NCBI RefSeq assembly: GCF_014925385.1
Contig: NZ_JACSDK010000017.1
Coordinates: 173,532 to 237,531 of the forward strand
Length of the DNA stretch: 64,000 nt
From: Pelagibius marinus
Lineage (GTDB): Bacteria; Pseudomonadota; Alphaproteobacteria; Kiloniellales; Kiloniellaceae
Reading direction: 5' to 3'
Under the pieces are notes generated by a model. It made no database searches. It worked only from the letters and a program-made list of their open reading frames with translations, and was not told the DNA's origin. Below are positions 51,964 to 61,745 of this stretch, in pieces. Position 1 is the first letter of the stretch. Each line of letters starts with the position of its first letter. The position numbers and the translations under genes were made by a program.

Positions 51964-53154
51964 CTAACTTAGAACATGAAGCGGAACATAGACCATTCCG
52001 TCAAACAATTTGCGGCAGGTGCGTAGCACCGAGATGCCTGATACGGATTCCTCCGTGTTCCCTTTTGTCTTTTCCACGAAAAGCGTCATACACCCGGATG
52101 GGTGCTCTATGGTGAAGTCGAAGCTGTGGTTGGTGGAGCCGATCGCGGCCAGGTCAAAAGCGACTGTTCCCGATAAAACCGATGCCATCGTCAAGCAGAT
52201 CGCGCCCGATCCCGAGAAGGCTGCATGGCAATGAGCTGGTGCATCGGTAAAAGTAGCAAGTTTGCGAGCGGCGATTGTGCCATTCGCTCTGGGAGGGGCC
52301 ACCATGATTGGCCCGGGCGAGCTGTCACCGGAGACATCATCAAAGCCTATCAAACGACCAACCTCTCTGCGGATTGGCTCGAGCTTCTCAACTAGATCCC
52401 TATCCGAGTCGAGTTCCTCTTTAGTTTCGTAGCCTGTACGCCCTAGAGAGTCGGCGCGGAAAATCATGCAAACATCACCACCAGCATCGACGACTGTTAC
52501 CGGAACCCCACCAACGACATCGCGTCTTTGGCCGGTTGGGAATAGTGCGCCAACGAGATTTCCAAATGGCGGTCGGTAAGTCACGATGACCGGTGCCGAA
52601 GTTCCTTCCACACCATCAATGCTAGCTGCGCCGGCATAGGTGACGGCGTTATCAGGTGTCTGCACGATCGACGTGTAGTTCATCTGAGAATTCGCCGCAA
52701 AGATGCGCACCGGTGTCTCGTCGCCCAATACATTCACGAGGCCTTTTTCGACGGCGAAGGGACCCACAGACGTTCCCATATTCACGCTATTCCCGAATGC
52801 GCTTACAGAGGTACTGCCGGGTGTCAGCTGCAGAAATGTATAATCGACGTCGGCATCCGGTCTGGGTGACGGTGAAACGATTATGACCTTGTTGGAGAGG
52901 GTCTCCGCCCCGCCTACGCCATCAATCTGTCCAGGGTGCTCAGGGTTCAGCGCAGCCAATATGACTTTGTCGCGCAGGCGATTGTCGCGCGGCAGGTCAG
53001 AAGCCAGAAAGACCGGCCCCTTAGAAGTCGCCCCACGGTAAAGAGAGCAGGGAATACCGACAAGCCCACCGGCAATTTTCAGACTGGGAGTTTCAAGCCA
53101 ATCGCCAAGAGGCGAAGGACTCGCGATATCTCGCGGCGTCGCAGCTTTCTCCAT
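51964..53154 (-). CDS. PrpF/DUF453-family protein, catalytic Cys replaced by Ser
   Basis: 396 residues from ATG 53154, preceded by AGAGGAGATGCGCA. YRGATSKGPV (about 39-48) and GNSVNMGTSV (121-130) mark the family. Lys89 is kept, but the residue 34 positions on, a Cys in the paralogue and in PrpF, is Ser123. It may be a changed specificity or a weak enzyme; DAP-epimerase-fold relatives depend on their cysteines. It runs opposite to the ABC binding protein gene and towards its terminator. Confidence 0.85.
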   Translation of the reverse strand: MEKAATPRDIASPSPLGDWLETPSLKIAGGLVGIPCSLYRGATSKGPVFLASDLPRDNRLRDKVILAALNPEHPGQIDGVGGAETLSNKVIIVSPSPRPDADVDYTFLQLTPGSTSVSAFGNSVNMGTSVGPFAVEKGLVNVLGDETPVRIFAANSQMNYTSIVQTPDNAVTYAGAASIDGVEGTSAPVIVTYRPPFGNLVGALFPTGQRRDVVGGVPVTVVDAGGDVCMIFRADSLGRTGYETKEELDSDRDLVEKLEPIRREVGRLIGFDDVSGDSSPGPIMVAPPRANGTIAARKLATFTDAPAHCHAAFSGSGAICLTMASVLSGTVAFDLAAIGSTNHSFDFTIEHPSGCMTLFVEKTKGNTEESVSGISVLRTCRKLFDGMVYVPLHVLS

Positions 53155-54059
53155 TGCGCATCTCCTCTAGATCTACCAGTGACTCTTTCTTCTGAAATGT
53201 CATACAGAACGTGGCTCGCGCCGAGCGATTGTCGCAGACCGACCGACTATGGCCGACGAGTGCGATCATCTTGCTATGCATTCCGACTATCCATGGAGGG
53301 TCCCAGGTCCTGTTAGTCTCGTCGCTCTGCATTCATCAAGATGCAGGTCTACGGAATCGCCAACTTTATCAGGCATTAAAATAGAATGAGTTGCGGTGTC
53401 ATCGGGGAGAATATACTGGACATTATTCTCTCGATGGCACGGCTGGCAAATGTGGCGTGACGGGCCGCATAAAGCGCAGGTAGTTGGGTCTTGCCGCTGT
53501 CTAGCCTACAAGTACCCTTCATGCTTTAGTCATCCCTATGTTGCGGTGTGGCAAGCATACTTATGTACCGACAGCTCCTTACCCCATCGTTCTACGGTAA
53601 GCCGCAAACTGAGAGGCCACGCAGCAGGATAGTCAAATTGACTGCGAAAGTGCGATTCTCATCGCCGCCCAAGCGTACCTTTCGGACAGAGACGTTAGCT
53701 GTACCATGTTCGCGCTGCATGCTTTGGGGGGTACACTAGTGGCAGCACAACGCGATAGCAGAGGTCCTTGTTACATGCGCGCTAGCGGAGCCGGAGGCCA
53801 GAGGAAATGCAGGTCGCCACGCTGTGACGGCCCGCTTGTTGCTTAAAAAGAACCAGCCGCGAAGGGAGCGTGTCCATTGGGCCAGCGGAGCTATTGTGGA
53901 GATCGAGGTTCAGCATAGCGAGTCTGGCGCACGTTTGTCCTCAGCGCCGGCAGAGCTTGCCCTAGCTTCTTGGATGCATGTTCAATTGTTCTGCAAGGCA
54001 AGCGAATTTAAGGTGCGAAGATTGGGCAAGATGGGCCGCGGGAGTCCACTATATATTGC
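53155..54059. other. gene-poor region, 905 bp
   Basis: Between the start of the PrpF-2 gene and the end of the M81 gene (both leftward). No convincing gene. An inverted repeat GAGAATA (53407-53413) / TATTCTC (53424-53430) with a 10-bp spacer may be a regulatory site or terminator arm. The open frame at 53824-54063 has no recognisable domain. Confidence 0.45.
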
Positions 54060-55601
54060 TTAGGGCGGGTTCGGTACAGGCCAAGTGGCATGAGCATCGA
54101 TCGGATACATCGGTCGGGGAATCTTGTTGAATGGGAAGGCATTGAGACGTCGTGCCGTAAGGCCGGGTGCATCGACATCAAAAGTTTGCGCTGGTCCAAA
54201 GAACTCGCTGAAACCCGCTCGGAAATGACCACGGGATTTTACGACCAAACTGCGGACTTGGGTGAGGTCAACACCCACCATCTCGAAAAATATCGGATCA
54301 ACACATTGTTGACGCTGAGAGATCACCAGAACCTGAATGCCGTCAATCCGCAGCAAGCAAGTCGGTCCTAGGTCAATGCTTTGCCCCGCGGCGATTCCCT
54401 TTCGTCCGACGCAGCGACCACCATGCAGTCGCTCGACGGTCGCTTGCGCTTCAAAAATCCCAGAGAGAGGATCTTCCTCGTCCCGATTAAATCGAGCGAG
54501 AAAAGTCGCACCTTCTCCAAGTTCATGTGCTTCAGCTGCGAGAAGAGGGTCATAAAGGCCCCCTAACGCACAGTTCTTGACGCCTTCCATGTGAAAGGCC
54601 GATAGGAGCCAGACCGTATTGCCGCGAGCGCCCCCACCAGGATTGTCGCTCGTATCGGCGAAAACGACCGCAGGTTTTTCACGGTCAAAGTCAGCTTTAC
54701 GTGCCAGCGATACTGCATCGGCGATCGAGGTCAGACGCATGACGAATTCATCGCGTTCGGCCCAAAGCTTACTTGCAACGGCAAAAGCGACGCGCTTGGC
54801 TGACGCTTCATCGCGATCTGCGGTTACCGTGACCGCCATACCGGATTTCGGACTATCGCCATGAGTATATCCGGTCGTAAGAGAGATATTGAGGATAGGC
54901 GGAGTCCACAGAGAACGTGCGTAGTCGAGAACCTCGCAAATCGGGTGATTGTCCGTAAGCTGTGTAGGAGAGGGCGCTATAAGTGGGAGCTTCACAAATC
55001 CAATCTTTGTGCACATGCCCTTGAGCATACTTGCGACGAGATCGGCTGCTTCCATACCGCGTTCGGTCATGTCGATGTGCGGATTGGTCCGATAAGAGAT
55101 GAGAGCATCAACCTGCTCAACCATTTCCTCAGACACATTGGCGTGAAGGTCGAGCGTGATCACCAGAGGGACATCCGGACCGATAATTCGCCGAACCTGC
55201 CTTAGCAGCGTAGCTTCTGGGTCTTCGTCCTTTGTGCCCTTTGAAGAGCCATGCAAGGCGAGGTAAACGGCATCTAAAGGAAGCGCATCAGAGATGCGAT
55301 TGCAGATTGCGGCCGTCATCTCATCGAGGAGTGACTGTTCTATGGGCCCGGTAGCTCCACCATCAGCGCTGATCAAGGGTACGAGTTGGCAGTTGGGGGC
55401 TAGCTCGATGAAGCGGTCAACAAATCCCTTTAGTTCCTTTGGACTGCTCGGATGACTTTGCTGCAGGTCCGATAGCAGCGCTTCGTCGACGAAATACCCA
55501 TTGCTGGAGAAATCCTGTTTCGTTGCTTTGGGTGCACGTGGATTGCATTCAGCTAGCAGACATCCAACAGCAACTTTGTAATCGCCATCTAGAAATCGCA
55601 T
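54060..55601 (-). CDS. M81-family metallohydrolase (MlrC/microcystinase C-like)
   Basis: 513 residues from ATG 55601. Zinc ligands match MlrC in spacing: Asp151-x-His153 (LDLHANVS) and His175 (RTNPHIDMTERG), 24 residues from Asp151 as in MlrC. LALHGSSKG, the PDNPGG-like DTSDNPGGGARG and KSRGHFRAGF further on are other M81 marks. M81 enzymes hydrolyse amide or amidine-like bonds in peptides and related compounds; the real substrate in most bacteria is unknown. Upstream lies a GTATAC-type operator 24 bp before the ATG. Confidence 0.9.
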   Translation of the reverse strand: MRFLDGDYKVAVGCLLAECNPRAPKATKQDFSSNGYFVDEALLSDLQQSHPSSPKELKGFVDRFIELAPNCQLVPLISADGGATGPIEQSLLDEMTAAICNRISDALPLDAVYLALHGSSKGTKDEDPEATLLRQVRRIIGPDVPLVITLDLHANVSEEMVEQVDALISYRTNPHIDMTERGMEAADLVASMLKGMCTKIGFVKLPLIAPSPTQLTDNHPICEVLDYARSLWTPPILNISLTTGYTHGDSPKSGMAVTVTADRDEASAKRVAFAVASKLWAERDEFVMRLTSIADAVSLARKADFDREKPAVVFADTSDNPGGGARGNTVWLLSAFHMEGVKNCALGGLYDPLLAAEAHELGEGATFLARFNRDEEDPLSGIFEAQATVERLHGGRCVGRKGIAAGQSIDLGPTCLLRIDGIQVLVISQRQQCVDPIFFEMVGVDLTQVRSLVVKSRGHFRAGFSEFFGPAQTFDVDAPGLTARRLNAFPFNKIPRPMYPIDAHATWPVPNPP

Positions 55602-55624
55602 GCCATAAAGTCCTAAAGTCGAGA

Positions 55625-55642
55625 GAATACGGTATACCGTAT
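55625..55642 (-). promoter_or_regulatory. GTATAC-type operator candidate, copy B
   Basis: A perfect 16-bp palindrome ATACGGTATACCGTAT (55627-55642), 25 bp upstream of the M81 ATG. On the minus strand it contains GTATACCGTATTC (55637-55625), identical to the site upstream of the binding protein gene. Strong candidate for repression of the M81 gene by the GntR regulator. Confidence 0.65.
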
Positions 55643-55957
55643 GCGTAATGGGGCGAGCTGTCAATCATGGGGGATTGGGGCTTTCTGCGCCCTATGCCCG
55701 TGCCGTTAGGGCGGTGCATTTCTTTCCTCCCAACGGTCAAGGATACAAGTTGCTGACCCGGGGCATCGCTGCTCGGGCACCTACGACGGCTGCCGGCCTG
55801 GGCTTCAATGAGCTAACTCCTTGGCACAGACCAGGCAGCTGCAGACCTCGCTCGTGCCGTCGGCAGGTCCGAATGCGCCGATCCGGGCGAGGAACGAATG
55901 GCACGTCGCTCGGCGTGGTGCCTGACAAGAGGCAAGCTAAAATTCTCAAGCTTGACA

Positions 55958-55995
55958 GTATACAGAATACATGAAACCATTTGCATACTGAATAC
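55958..55995 (+). promoter_or_regulatory. GTATAC-type operator candidates, copies C and D
   Basis: GTATACAGAATAC (55958-55970) and GCATACTGAATAC (55983-55995) start 25 bp apart, about two and a half helical turns. They differ from copies A and B mainly in the second half. TTGACA (55952-55957) directly precedes copy C and may be a -35 box. Candidate control site for the permease operon. Confidence 0.55.
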
Positions 55996-56392
55996 AGGCG
56001 ATTAGATCGAGTTGCAGCGCTCATGCTTGGCTGCACAACAGGGGCAGGCGAATGCCGAATTCAAGGTTTGCCGGGGGAGCAAGCTTGTTGCGTTGGATTT
56101 GCGCAGTAGGTGCGATTTCCGGTCGCCCGGCGGAGACGCCTAATGCGTAGCCTAGAAAAACTAGCTGTGATGCACCGCCGGGAATTCTCTTGGCATGTTT
56201 GTGGCCGAGCTCCGGAGGGCAAAGGTCGTCGGCTTTTGCCTCCTTTACTGACTCGCTTCGAGGCAGATCTGCAGGAGGGGGCTTTCCGACAGACGAAGCT
56301 TCCAGCTTCTTGCGTTTCTCGGGCCGTAGCCGACATCAAAAACGTATGCCGGTTTTCGTTGGAACCGGCCTGTTCAGAATCGGGCTGATGCC

Positions 56393-57379
56393 GTGACTGT
56401 CTTTATCATTCGCCGATTGATTCAAAGCACCCTGACCCTTTTCGTAACCTCTCTGTTGGTGTTTCTTGCAGTCTACGCAATTGGAAATCCAATTGATGTT
56501 CTGATTGATCCTGCGGCCGACCAGATCGAATTCGAACGGGCGATGAAAGCGTTAGGACTCGACCGGCCTATTTGGGACCAGTACATCATTTTTCTGACGA
56601 ACGCGCTGCAGGGAGACGTCGGGCGTTCCTTCGTATTCAACACCCCAGCAATCGATCTTATCTTGCTGCGTTTGCCGGCGACACTCGAGCTCGCAATCAC
56701 TGCGCTGATTCTCGCCAACGTGCTCGGAATACCACTCGGTCTTTATGCCGGACTCAAGCCCGAAAGCGTTGCAGGCCGCTCCGTTATGGCCGGTTCGATC
56801 TTGGGATTTAGCCTGCCCGGATTCTGGGTGAAGGTGTCATTGATCATGTTGTTCGCAGTCGAGCTTGATTGGTTGCCAGCGGGCGGGCGCGGGGAAACGG
56901 CAACATTTCTCGGCATAACCTCAAGCCTTTTTACCGTTGATGGACTGAGACACATCATCCTACCGGCAACAGGACTATCACTCTTCACGATGGCCTTGGT
57001 CATTCGACTGACAAGTGCAGGCGTTCGGGAAACTTTACCAATGGACTTTATCAAATTTGCGCGAGCCAAAGGCCTTAGGGAATCACGCGTAATCTCCGTA
57101 CATGTTCTCAAGAACATCCTTATTCCAATTGTGACCGTTGTTGGACTGGAATTCGGTGGGCTGGTTGCCTTCACGGTGATCACAGAGTCGATCTTTTCCT
57201 GGCCGGGAATGGGGAAGCTTCTTATAGATTCCATCAACTTTCTCGATCGACCTGTAATCGTCGCCTACATTGTGCTCGTTGCAACGATGTTCATTGGAAT
57301 CAACCTCGTCGTTGATCTTGTCTATGCGGTTCTTGATCCGCGGGTGCGACTCTCCGATGCAGGAGGGGCAGGCACGTGA
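56393..57379 (+). CDS. ABC transporter permease (DppB/OppB-like)
   Basis: 328 residues from GTG 56393. N-terminal FIIRRLIQSTLTLFVTSLLVFLAVYAI is the family opening; six hydrophobic segments; the EAA-like loop region KFARAKGLRESRVISVHVLKNILIPIVT (in parts) contacts the ATPase. Pairs with the next permease, overlapping by 4 bp. Probably forms with the binding protein at 50116 a complete importer for peptides, opines or similar ligands. Confidence 0.93.
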   Translation: MTVFIIRRLIQSTLTLFVTSLLVFLAVYAIGNPIDVLIDPAADQIEFERAMKALGLDRPIWDQYIIFLTNALQGDVGRSFVFNTPAIDLILLRLPATLELAITALILANVLGIPLGLYAGLKPESVAGRSVMAGSILGFSLPGFWVKVSLIMLFAVELDWLPAGGRGETATFLGITSSLFTVDGLRHIILPATGLSLFTMALVIRLTSAGVRETLPMDFIKFARAKGLRESRVISVHVLKNILIPIVTVVGLEFGGLVAFTVITESIFSWPGMGKLLIDSINFLDRPVIVAYIVLVATMFIGINLVVDLVYAVLDPRVRLSDAGGAGT

Positions 57380-58308
57380 CTATTGTTTCCTCGCTTACAC
57401 CAGAGCAGAGGGCCGTCGCTGAGCGAGAGGTCTATGTTGAGACGCCGCTGCGACGGTTTGCATCGGACTTCAGTGACTCCCGTATCGCCCTTTTGGGCCT
57501 GGCGATGTTTCTCGCCTTTATTTCTCTAGCTGTCTTTGCGCCGTTGCTCGCGCCGCAGAATCCTTATGATCTTTCGACATTGGATTTGCTGGACAGTCGA
57601 TTGCAGCCGGGGCAGTCGCTATCAACTGGCCAAATCGCCTGGCTGGGCACCGACGGGCTCGGCCGCGATATGCTGAGTGCGATCATGTATGGCCTGCGAA
57701 TAAGTCTTTCTGTTGGTGTGATGAGCGCGCTGATTGCGCTAGTCATCGGTGCGTCAGTGGGGCTGGTTGCGGGCTATGCCGGAGGATGGCTCGATGCGGT
57801 GATCATGCGGATCGTTGATATTCAGCTCAGTTTTCCGGCGGTTCTCATCGGCTTGGTTCTGATTGCGGTATTGGGAACCGGAACCGAAAAAATCATTATC
57901 GCTCTTGTGGCGGTGCAGTGGTCATACTACGCACGTACCATTCGAAGCACAGCGATCGTCGAGCGCCAGAAAGAGTATATCGAGGCCGCGAGATGCCTGG
58001 CGCTAGGTAGGGGCGTGGTCTTGTTCCGACACCTTTTGCCTAACTGCATGCCCTCACTAATTGTAGTCGTGACGGTGCAAGTGGCCCATTCGATTGCGTT
58101 GGAAGCTTCACTGTCCTTTTTGGGGGTTGGTCTGCCTGTAACCGAGCCTTCGTTGGGGAGACTGATATCGAATGGCTTCGAGTATATGATGAGCGGAAGC
58201 TATTGGATTAGCTTCTTTCCAGGTGTGGCTCTTCTTCTGCTGATTCTGTCACTGAACTTGGTTGGGGACCAAGTGCGTGACGTCCTCAATCCCCGCCTTC
58301 AGCGGTAG
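57376..58308 (+). CDS. ABC transporter permease (DppC/OppC-like)
   Basis: 310 residues from GTG 57376. An N-terminal soluble segment is followed by the first helix (IALLGLAMFLAFISLAVFAPLLAPQNP), the LGTDGLGRDMLSAIMYGLRISL box and the EAA loop EYIEAARCLALGRGVVLFRHLLPNCM. Second half of the membrane channel. The product is inner-membrane; the ATPases follow. Confidence 0.93.
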   Translation: MTIVSSLTPEQRAVAEREVYVETPLRRFASDFSDSRIALLGLAMFLAFISLAVFAPLLAPQNPYDLSTLDLLDSRLQPGQSLSTGQIAWLGTDGLGRDMLSAIMYGLRISLSVGVMSALIALVIGASVGLVAGYAGGWLDAVIMRIVDIQLSFPAVLIGLVLIAVLGTGTEKIIIALVAVQWSYYARTIRSTAIVERQKEYIEAARCLALGRGVVLFRHLLPNCMPSLIVVVTVQVAHSIALEASLSFLGVGLPVTEPSLGRLISNGFEYMMSGSYWISFFPGVALLLLILSLNLVGDQVRDVLNPRLQR

Positions 58309-58312
58309 CCTC

Positions 58313-59302
58313 ATGTCTCGCGCTCCGACCCTGAGTGTTCAGCGCCTTAGCACTTGGTTCCACACCAAGGCGGGGATAGTGAAAGCCGTCGAAGAGGTGT
58401 CTTTTGATGTGATGCGAGGAAAGATATTGGGCTTGGTTGGAGAGTCCGGTTCAGGAAAGACTGTCACGGGGTTCTCGATCTTAGGGTTGGTAGAAAAACC
58501 CGGGAGAATCGAACAGGGGCGTATATTGTTCAATGGTAGCGACCTACGTCGCGCGTCACCGGAGGAGCTTCGTGATATCCGGGGCAATCGTATCTCCATG
58601 ATCTTTCAAGATCCTATGATGACTCTCAACCCGGTCCTTAGAATCGACACCCAGATGATCGAGACGATTCGCGCTCACAAGAAGATTTCTTACGATGATG
58701 CACGAGTTCTCGCTCGCGATGCGCTTGGAAAAGTGGGAATTCCCAGCCCCGATGAGCGCCTTGCGGCCTATCCGCACCAGTTTTCCGGTGGCATGAGGCA
58801 GCGTGTAGCAATCGCAATTGCACTTCTGCACAAACCCGAATTGATAATCGCCGATGAGCCGACGACGGCGTTGGACGTTACAATCCAGGCCCAAATCTTG
58901 TCGGAAGTGCAGAAGCTATGCCGTGAAGTAGGAACGGCGTTGATTTGGGTCACACACGACCTCTCTGTGGTGGCGGCGATCGCCGACCAGATCTGTGTCA
59001 TGTACGCAGGCCGGATTGTCGAACGCGGCTCGACGGAGAGTGTACTCGATGGTCCGAGCCACCCCTATACGAATGGGTTGATCCACTCGGTGCCAGGCAA
59101 CAATCGACCCGGAACCCCGCTCCAACAAATTCCAGGTGTGATGCCGTCGCTGCTATCCCTGCCGGTTGGTTGCAGTTTTCGTCAGAGGTGCCGCTATGCC
59201 GATAGCATGTGCATGGCGGAACCAGAATTCAACGCTGTGGAAACAAACAGGGACCACATTGCGAGGTGTTGGCACCCGTTGGCTGAAGGGAGGCCGGCAT
59301 GA
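58313..59302 (+). CDS. ABC transporter ATP-binding protein (DppD/OppD-like)
   Basis: 329 residues from ATG 58313; the longer frame overlaps the permease end. Walker A GESGSGKTV (about 43-51), signature FSGGMRQRVAIA (about 158-169), Walker B LIIADEPTTALD, and the family C-terminal cysteine-rich GCSFRQRCRYADSMC, typical of Opp/Dpp ATPases. It powers import together with the next gene. Confidence 0.93.
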   Translation: MSRAPTLSVQRLSTWFHTKAGIVKAVEEVSFDVMRGKILGLVGESGSGKTVTGFSILGLVEKPGRIEQGRILFNGSDLRRASPEELRDIRGNRISMIFQDPMMTLNPVLRIDTQMIETIRAHKKISYDDARVLARDALGKVGIPSPDERLAAYPHQFSGGMRQRVAIAIALLHKPELIIADEPTTALDVTIQAQILSEVQKLCREVGTALIWVTHDLSVVAAIADQICVMYAGRIVERGSTESVLDGPSHPYTNGLIHSVPGNNRPGTPLQQIPGVMPSLLSLPVGCSFRQRCRYADSMCMAEPEFNAVETNRDHIARCWHPLAEGRPA

Positions 59303-60336
59303 AGGCCAACCTGGCGACAACAACGGATAACAGAGTCCGAGGGGATGCCCTGATCGAATTGGTTAGGGTATCCCGCAGTTTCGAGAAGAAGCGCGATGTA
59401 GCGGTAAAGATCGCAAATACAATGGGGCTGGGTGCGAAAGAAGAAATTGTTCAAGCCGTAGATCGTGTTGATTTGGTTGTTCGAAAAGGGGAGGTGGTTG
59501 GCCTCGTCGGAGAATCGGGCTGTGGTAAGTCGACGCTTGGCCGCATGGTTGCTGGAATATTGCCTCCCAGTAGCGGCAGCATCTACTACGGTGGGAAGAG
59601 CGTTTCAGCGTTGAATAGAGCCGAGCGCAGAGCGGCAGCATTAGCGGTTCAGATGATCTTTCAAGATCCTTTCGCTTCGCTCAATCCTCGTATGCGCGTC
59701 AAAGAGATCATCGCAGGAGCTCCGTTGTATCACGGACTGGTCCGTCGCTCTGAAGTCGACCAGCATGTGGATCTTATGATGGAGCGAGTCGGCCTTGATA
59801 AAACCTATAAGCGACGTTATCCGCACCAGTTCTCTGGCGGGCAGCGACAACGTATTGGCATAGCGCGCGCTTTGGCGGTAAATCCCAAGCTTATTGTCTG
59901 CGACGAATCAGTGGCAGCTCTCGATGTTTCAATTCAGGCGCAGGTCCTCAATCTCTTTATGAAGTTGCGCCAAGATCTCGATCTTACATACCTATTTATC
60001 AGTCATGACCTCGGCGTCGTCGAGCATCTGGCGGATCGCGTGGCCATCATGTACCTAGGTCGCATAGTGGAAGAGGCAACGACTGCGGAGCTATTTTCAA
60101 AACCCAATCACCCCTATACAACTGCCTTATTGAAGGAGGTTCCTCGCCTCGATTCACGCCATAGAGAGTTCCAGACAATCAAAGGTGAGATTCCGTCTCC
60201 GATCAATCCGCCTTCAGGGTGTCACTTCCACCCTCGCTGCCCTCACGCTATGTCGCGATGTCGACTTGAGCAGCCAAAACTCATGGAAGTAGCGCCTGGA
60301 CGTCTTTCGGCCTGTCATTTAAATGATGGAAAATAA
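59299..60336 (+). CDS. ABC transporter ATP-binding protein (DppF/OppF-like)
   Basis: 345 residues, overlapping the previous gene by 4 bp. Walker [13 protein letters not shown], signature [15 protein letters not shown], Walker [13 protein letters not shown] and the C-terminal [15 protein letters not shown]. An insert of about 20 residues before the Walker A region ([21 protein letters not shown]) is common in OppF-like subunits. It ends the permease operon about 250 bp before the GntR gene. Confidence 0.93.
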   Translation: MKANLATTTDNRVRGDALIELVRVSRSFEKKRDVAVKIANTMGLGAKEEIVQAVDRVDLVVRKGEVVGLVGESGCGKSTLGRMVAGILPPSSGSIYYGGKSVSALNRAERRAAALAVQMIFQDPFASLNPRMRVKEIIAGAPLYHGLVRRSEVDQHVDLMMERVGLDKTYKRRYPHQFSGGQRQRIGIARALAVNPKLIVCDESVAALDVSIQAQVLNLFMKLRQDLDLTYLFISHDLGVVEHLADRVAIMYLGRIVEEATTAELFSKPNHPYTTALLKEVPRLDSRHREFQTIKGEIPSPINPPSGCHFHPRCPHAMSRCRLEQPKLMEVAPGRLSACHLNDGK

Positions 60337-60587
60337 GGCTTATCGCTTATCAACCTGAATGCATACGCAAAAAATAGTCGTATAGTTTTATTGAGCAATA
60401 AGAGTTGTAGGTGACTATTAGCTTTTCAGGGTTGGATGCTGTTTTGTTTGTGAGCGAAGTCAGTGACAAGCAGAAAGCGGAATCGTCCCTATTAAAGAAA
60501 GGGGCAAGCGGTAGTGAAACGGTACTGGAAACGTGGCAATTCAGTTTTGTCCACAAACCTTCTTCTGGCAGTTACGGGTTGACAAAC

Positions 60588-61265
60588 ATGGACGCATTGG
60601 CGCGATCTACTTACCTCTTTGAACAGATTCACGACATTCTCTGGGAGAAGATTCTCTCGGGAGAGATTGAGCCTACTCAGCGTCTCAAGGATGTCGAGTG
60701 GTCGAAGCGGCTTGGCGTCAGCCGCACGCCAGTCCGTGAGGCGATGAGGAAGATGCAGCAAGAAGGGATCCTCATCCCGCTATCCCAAGGAGGCTATGAA
60801 GTCCGAGCAGTTTCCGTTGAGGATCTGCAAGGCTTGTATCGCTGCAGAACAGTGCTGGAGGTCCAAGCTGTACGTGAGGCGGCGGGCCATTTCAGTGCAA
60901 AAGCCGCCAGCAAGTTCAACGCTCTGATGCGCAAGGCGGATAAAGCGATCGAAAAAGGGGATTTCGATCGAGTCTTTGGCCTTAATAGCGACTTCCATGG
61001 ATCAATGATTGAGCTCAGCCAGAATGTCCATCTGATCGGTCTCTGTCGGACGCTGCAGAAGCTCATTCTCTATTATAGGTCGGCGCTTTTGAACAAGGTT
61101 AAGTCGGATCCCAGCCGTGAGGCAGACTACGTGAACCGCCTAAAAGCGAAGCAGGATGAGCACCGAGCAATAGTTGAAGCGCTAACAAAGGGCGACGAAG
61201 AGGGTGCAGCCCTGTTGATGCAGAATCATCTTTTGGAAACGGCCCAGCATATGGACATCAAGTAG
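60588..61265 (+). CDS. FCD-domain GntR-family transcriptional regulator
   Basis: 225 residues from ATG 60588; the open frame begins upstream but only this start places the winged helix at the N-terminus as usual. The wHTH is IHDILWEKILSGEIEPTQRLKDVEWSKRLGVSRTPVREAMRKM (in parts); the C-terminal FCD domain with metal/ligand His residues (LNSDFHGSM, DEHRAIVEAL, QNHLLETAQHM) binds small carboxylates. Likely controls the GTATAC-type sites upstream of the binding protein, M81 hydrolase and permeases. FCD regulators commonly recognise TTGTATACAA-type sites, which fits. Confidence 0.9.
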   Translation: MDALARSTYLFEQIHDILWEKILSGEIEPTQRLKDVEWSKRLGVSRTPVREAMRKMQQEGILIPLSQGGYEVRAVSVEDLQGLYRCRTVLEVQAVREAAGHFSAKAASKFNALMRKADKAIEKGDFDRVFGLNSDFHGSMIELSQNVHLIGLCRTLQKLILYYRSALLNKVKSDPSREADYVNRLKAKQDEHRAIVEALTKGDEEGAALLMQNHLLETAQHMDIK

Positions 61266-61745
61266 ATGCATATGGCTCCCGGGTAGCGCATATCCCAATG
61301 CGCCTATCGAAAGTCGACTGAAGGCAGCCGTTGCTGGGCTTGAGGGTCATATCTAGATGCTCAGAGCGAGTGAGCGAGAGCCAGGTCCCAATTCAACTGC
61401 ATTGCCATCGTGAAGTCTTATAGAGATTTCGGACCTTGCCGGCACCGATGCAGGGGCCGGTGCAGCTAAGTAGGTTCCCCCGGTCACCCGCCGGAGTTTG
61501 ATCGAGGCTTTGCGACACACTGCCTTGTCGTATGACAAAAAGGGGAAACGGGCTGGTCACATGGTATTGAAGGTCTCTTAAGAGATCAGTCGGCCGCCTT
61601 AGCGCTTAGGCGGAGCTGCCGGGCCAGTATTTCTCACCTTCACAACCCGTTGAGTACGCCTGCGTGGCAGAGGGCGGCGCGAAGCACAATCCAATCGAGT
61701 ATTAAATTGTGGCCTCCAACTTCTCAGCTGGAAAACAATGAGCTT
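61266..61745. other. intergenic region, 480 bp
   Basis: Between the convergent GntR gene and the unknown 502-aa gene. An inverted repeat CCGCCT (61594-61599) / AGGCGG (61608-61613) may be part of a terminator, without a clear T tract. No supported gene. Confidence 0.4.

Larger units (their letters stand above)
55602..56392. other. divergent regulatory region between the M81 gene and the permease operon, 791 bp
   Basis: Contains three copies of the GTATAC-type motif (55625-55642 and 55958-55995). The left copy suits the M81 promoter, the right pair the permease operon, although the right pair lies about 400 bp from the permease start, a long leader. Open frames at 55648-55974 and 56110-56388 show no recognisable protein. 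Confidence 0.5.

Noticed and set aside
53824..54063. 79-aa rightward frame just before the M81 stop
   Set aside because: No domain, no ribosome binding site, overlaps the M81 gene end; could be real but not supported.
61594..61613. Inverted repeat CCGCCT/AGGCGG as a terminator of the GntR gene
   Set aside because: No T tract and 330 bp from the stop; left as a note in the intergenic entry.
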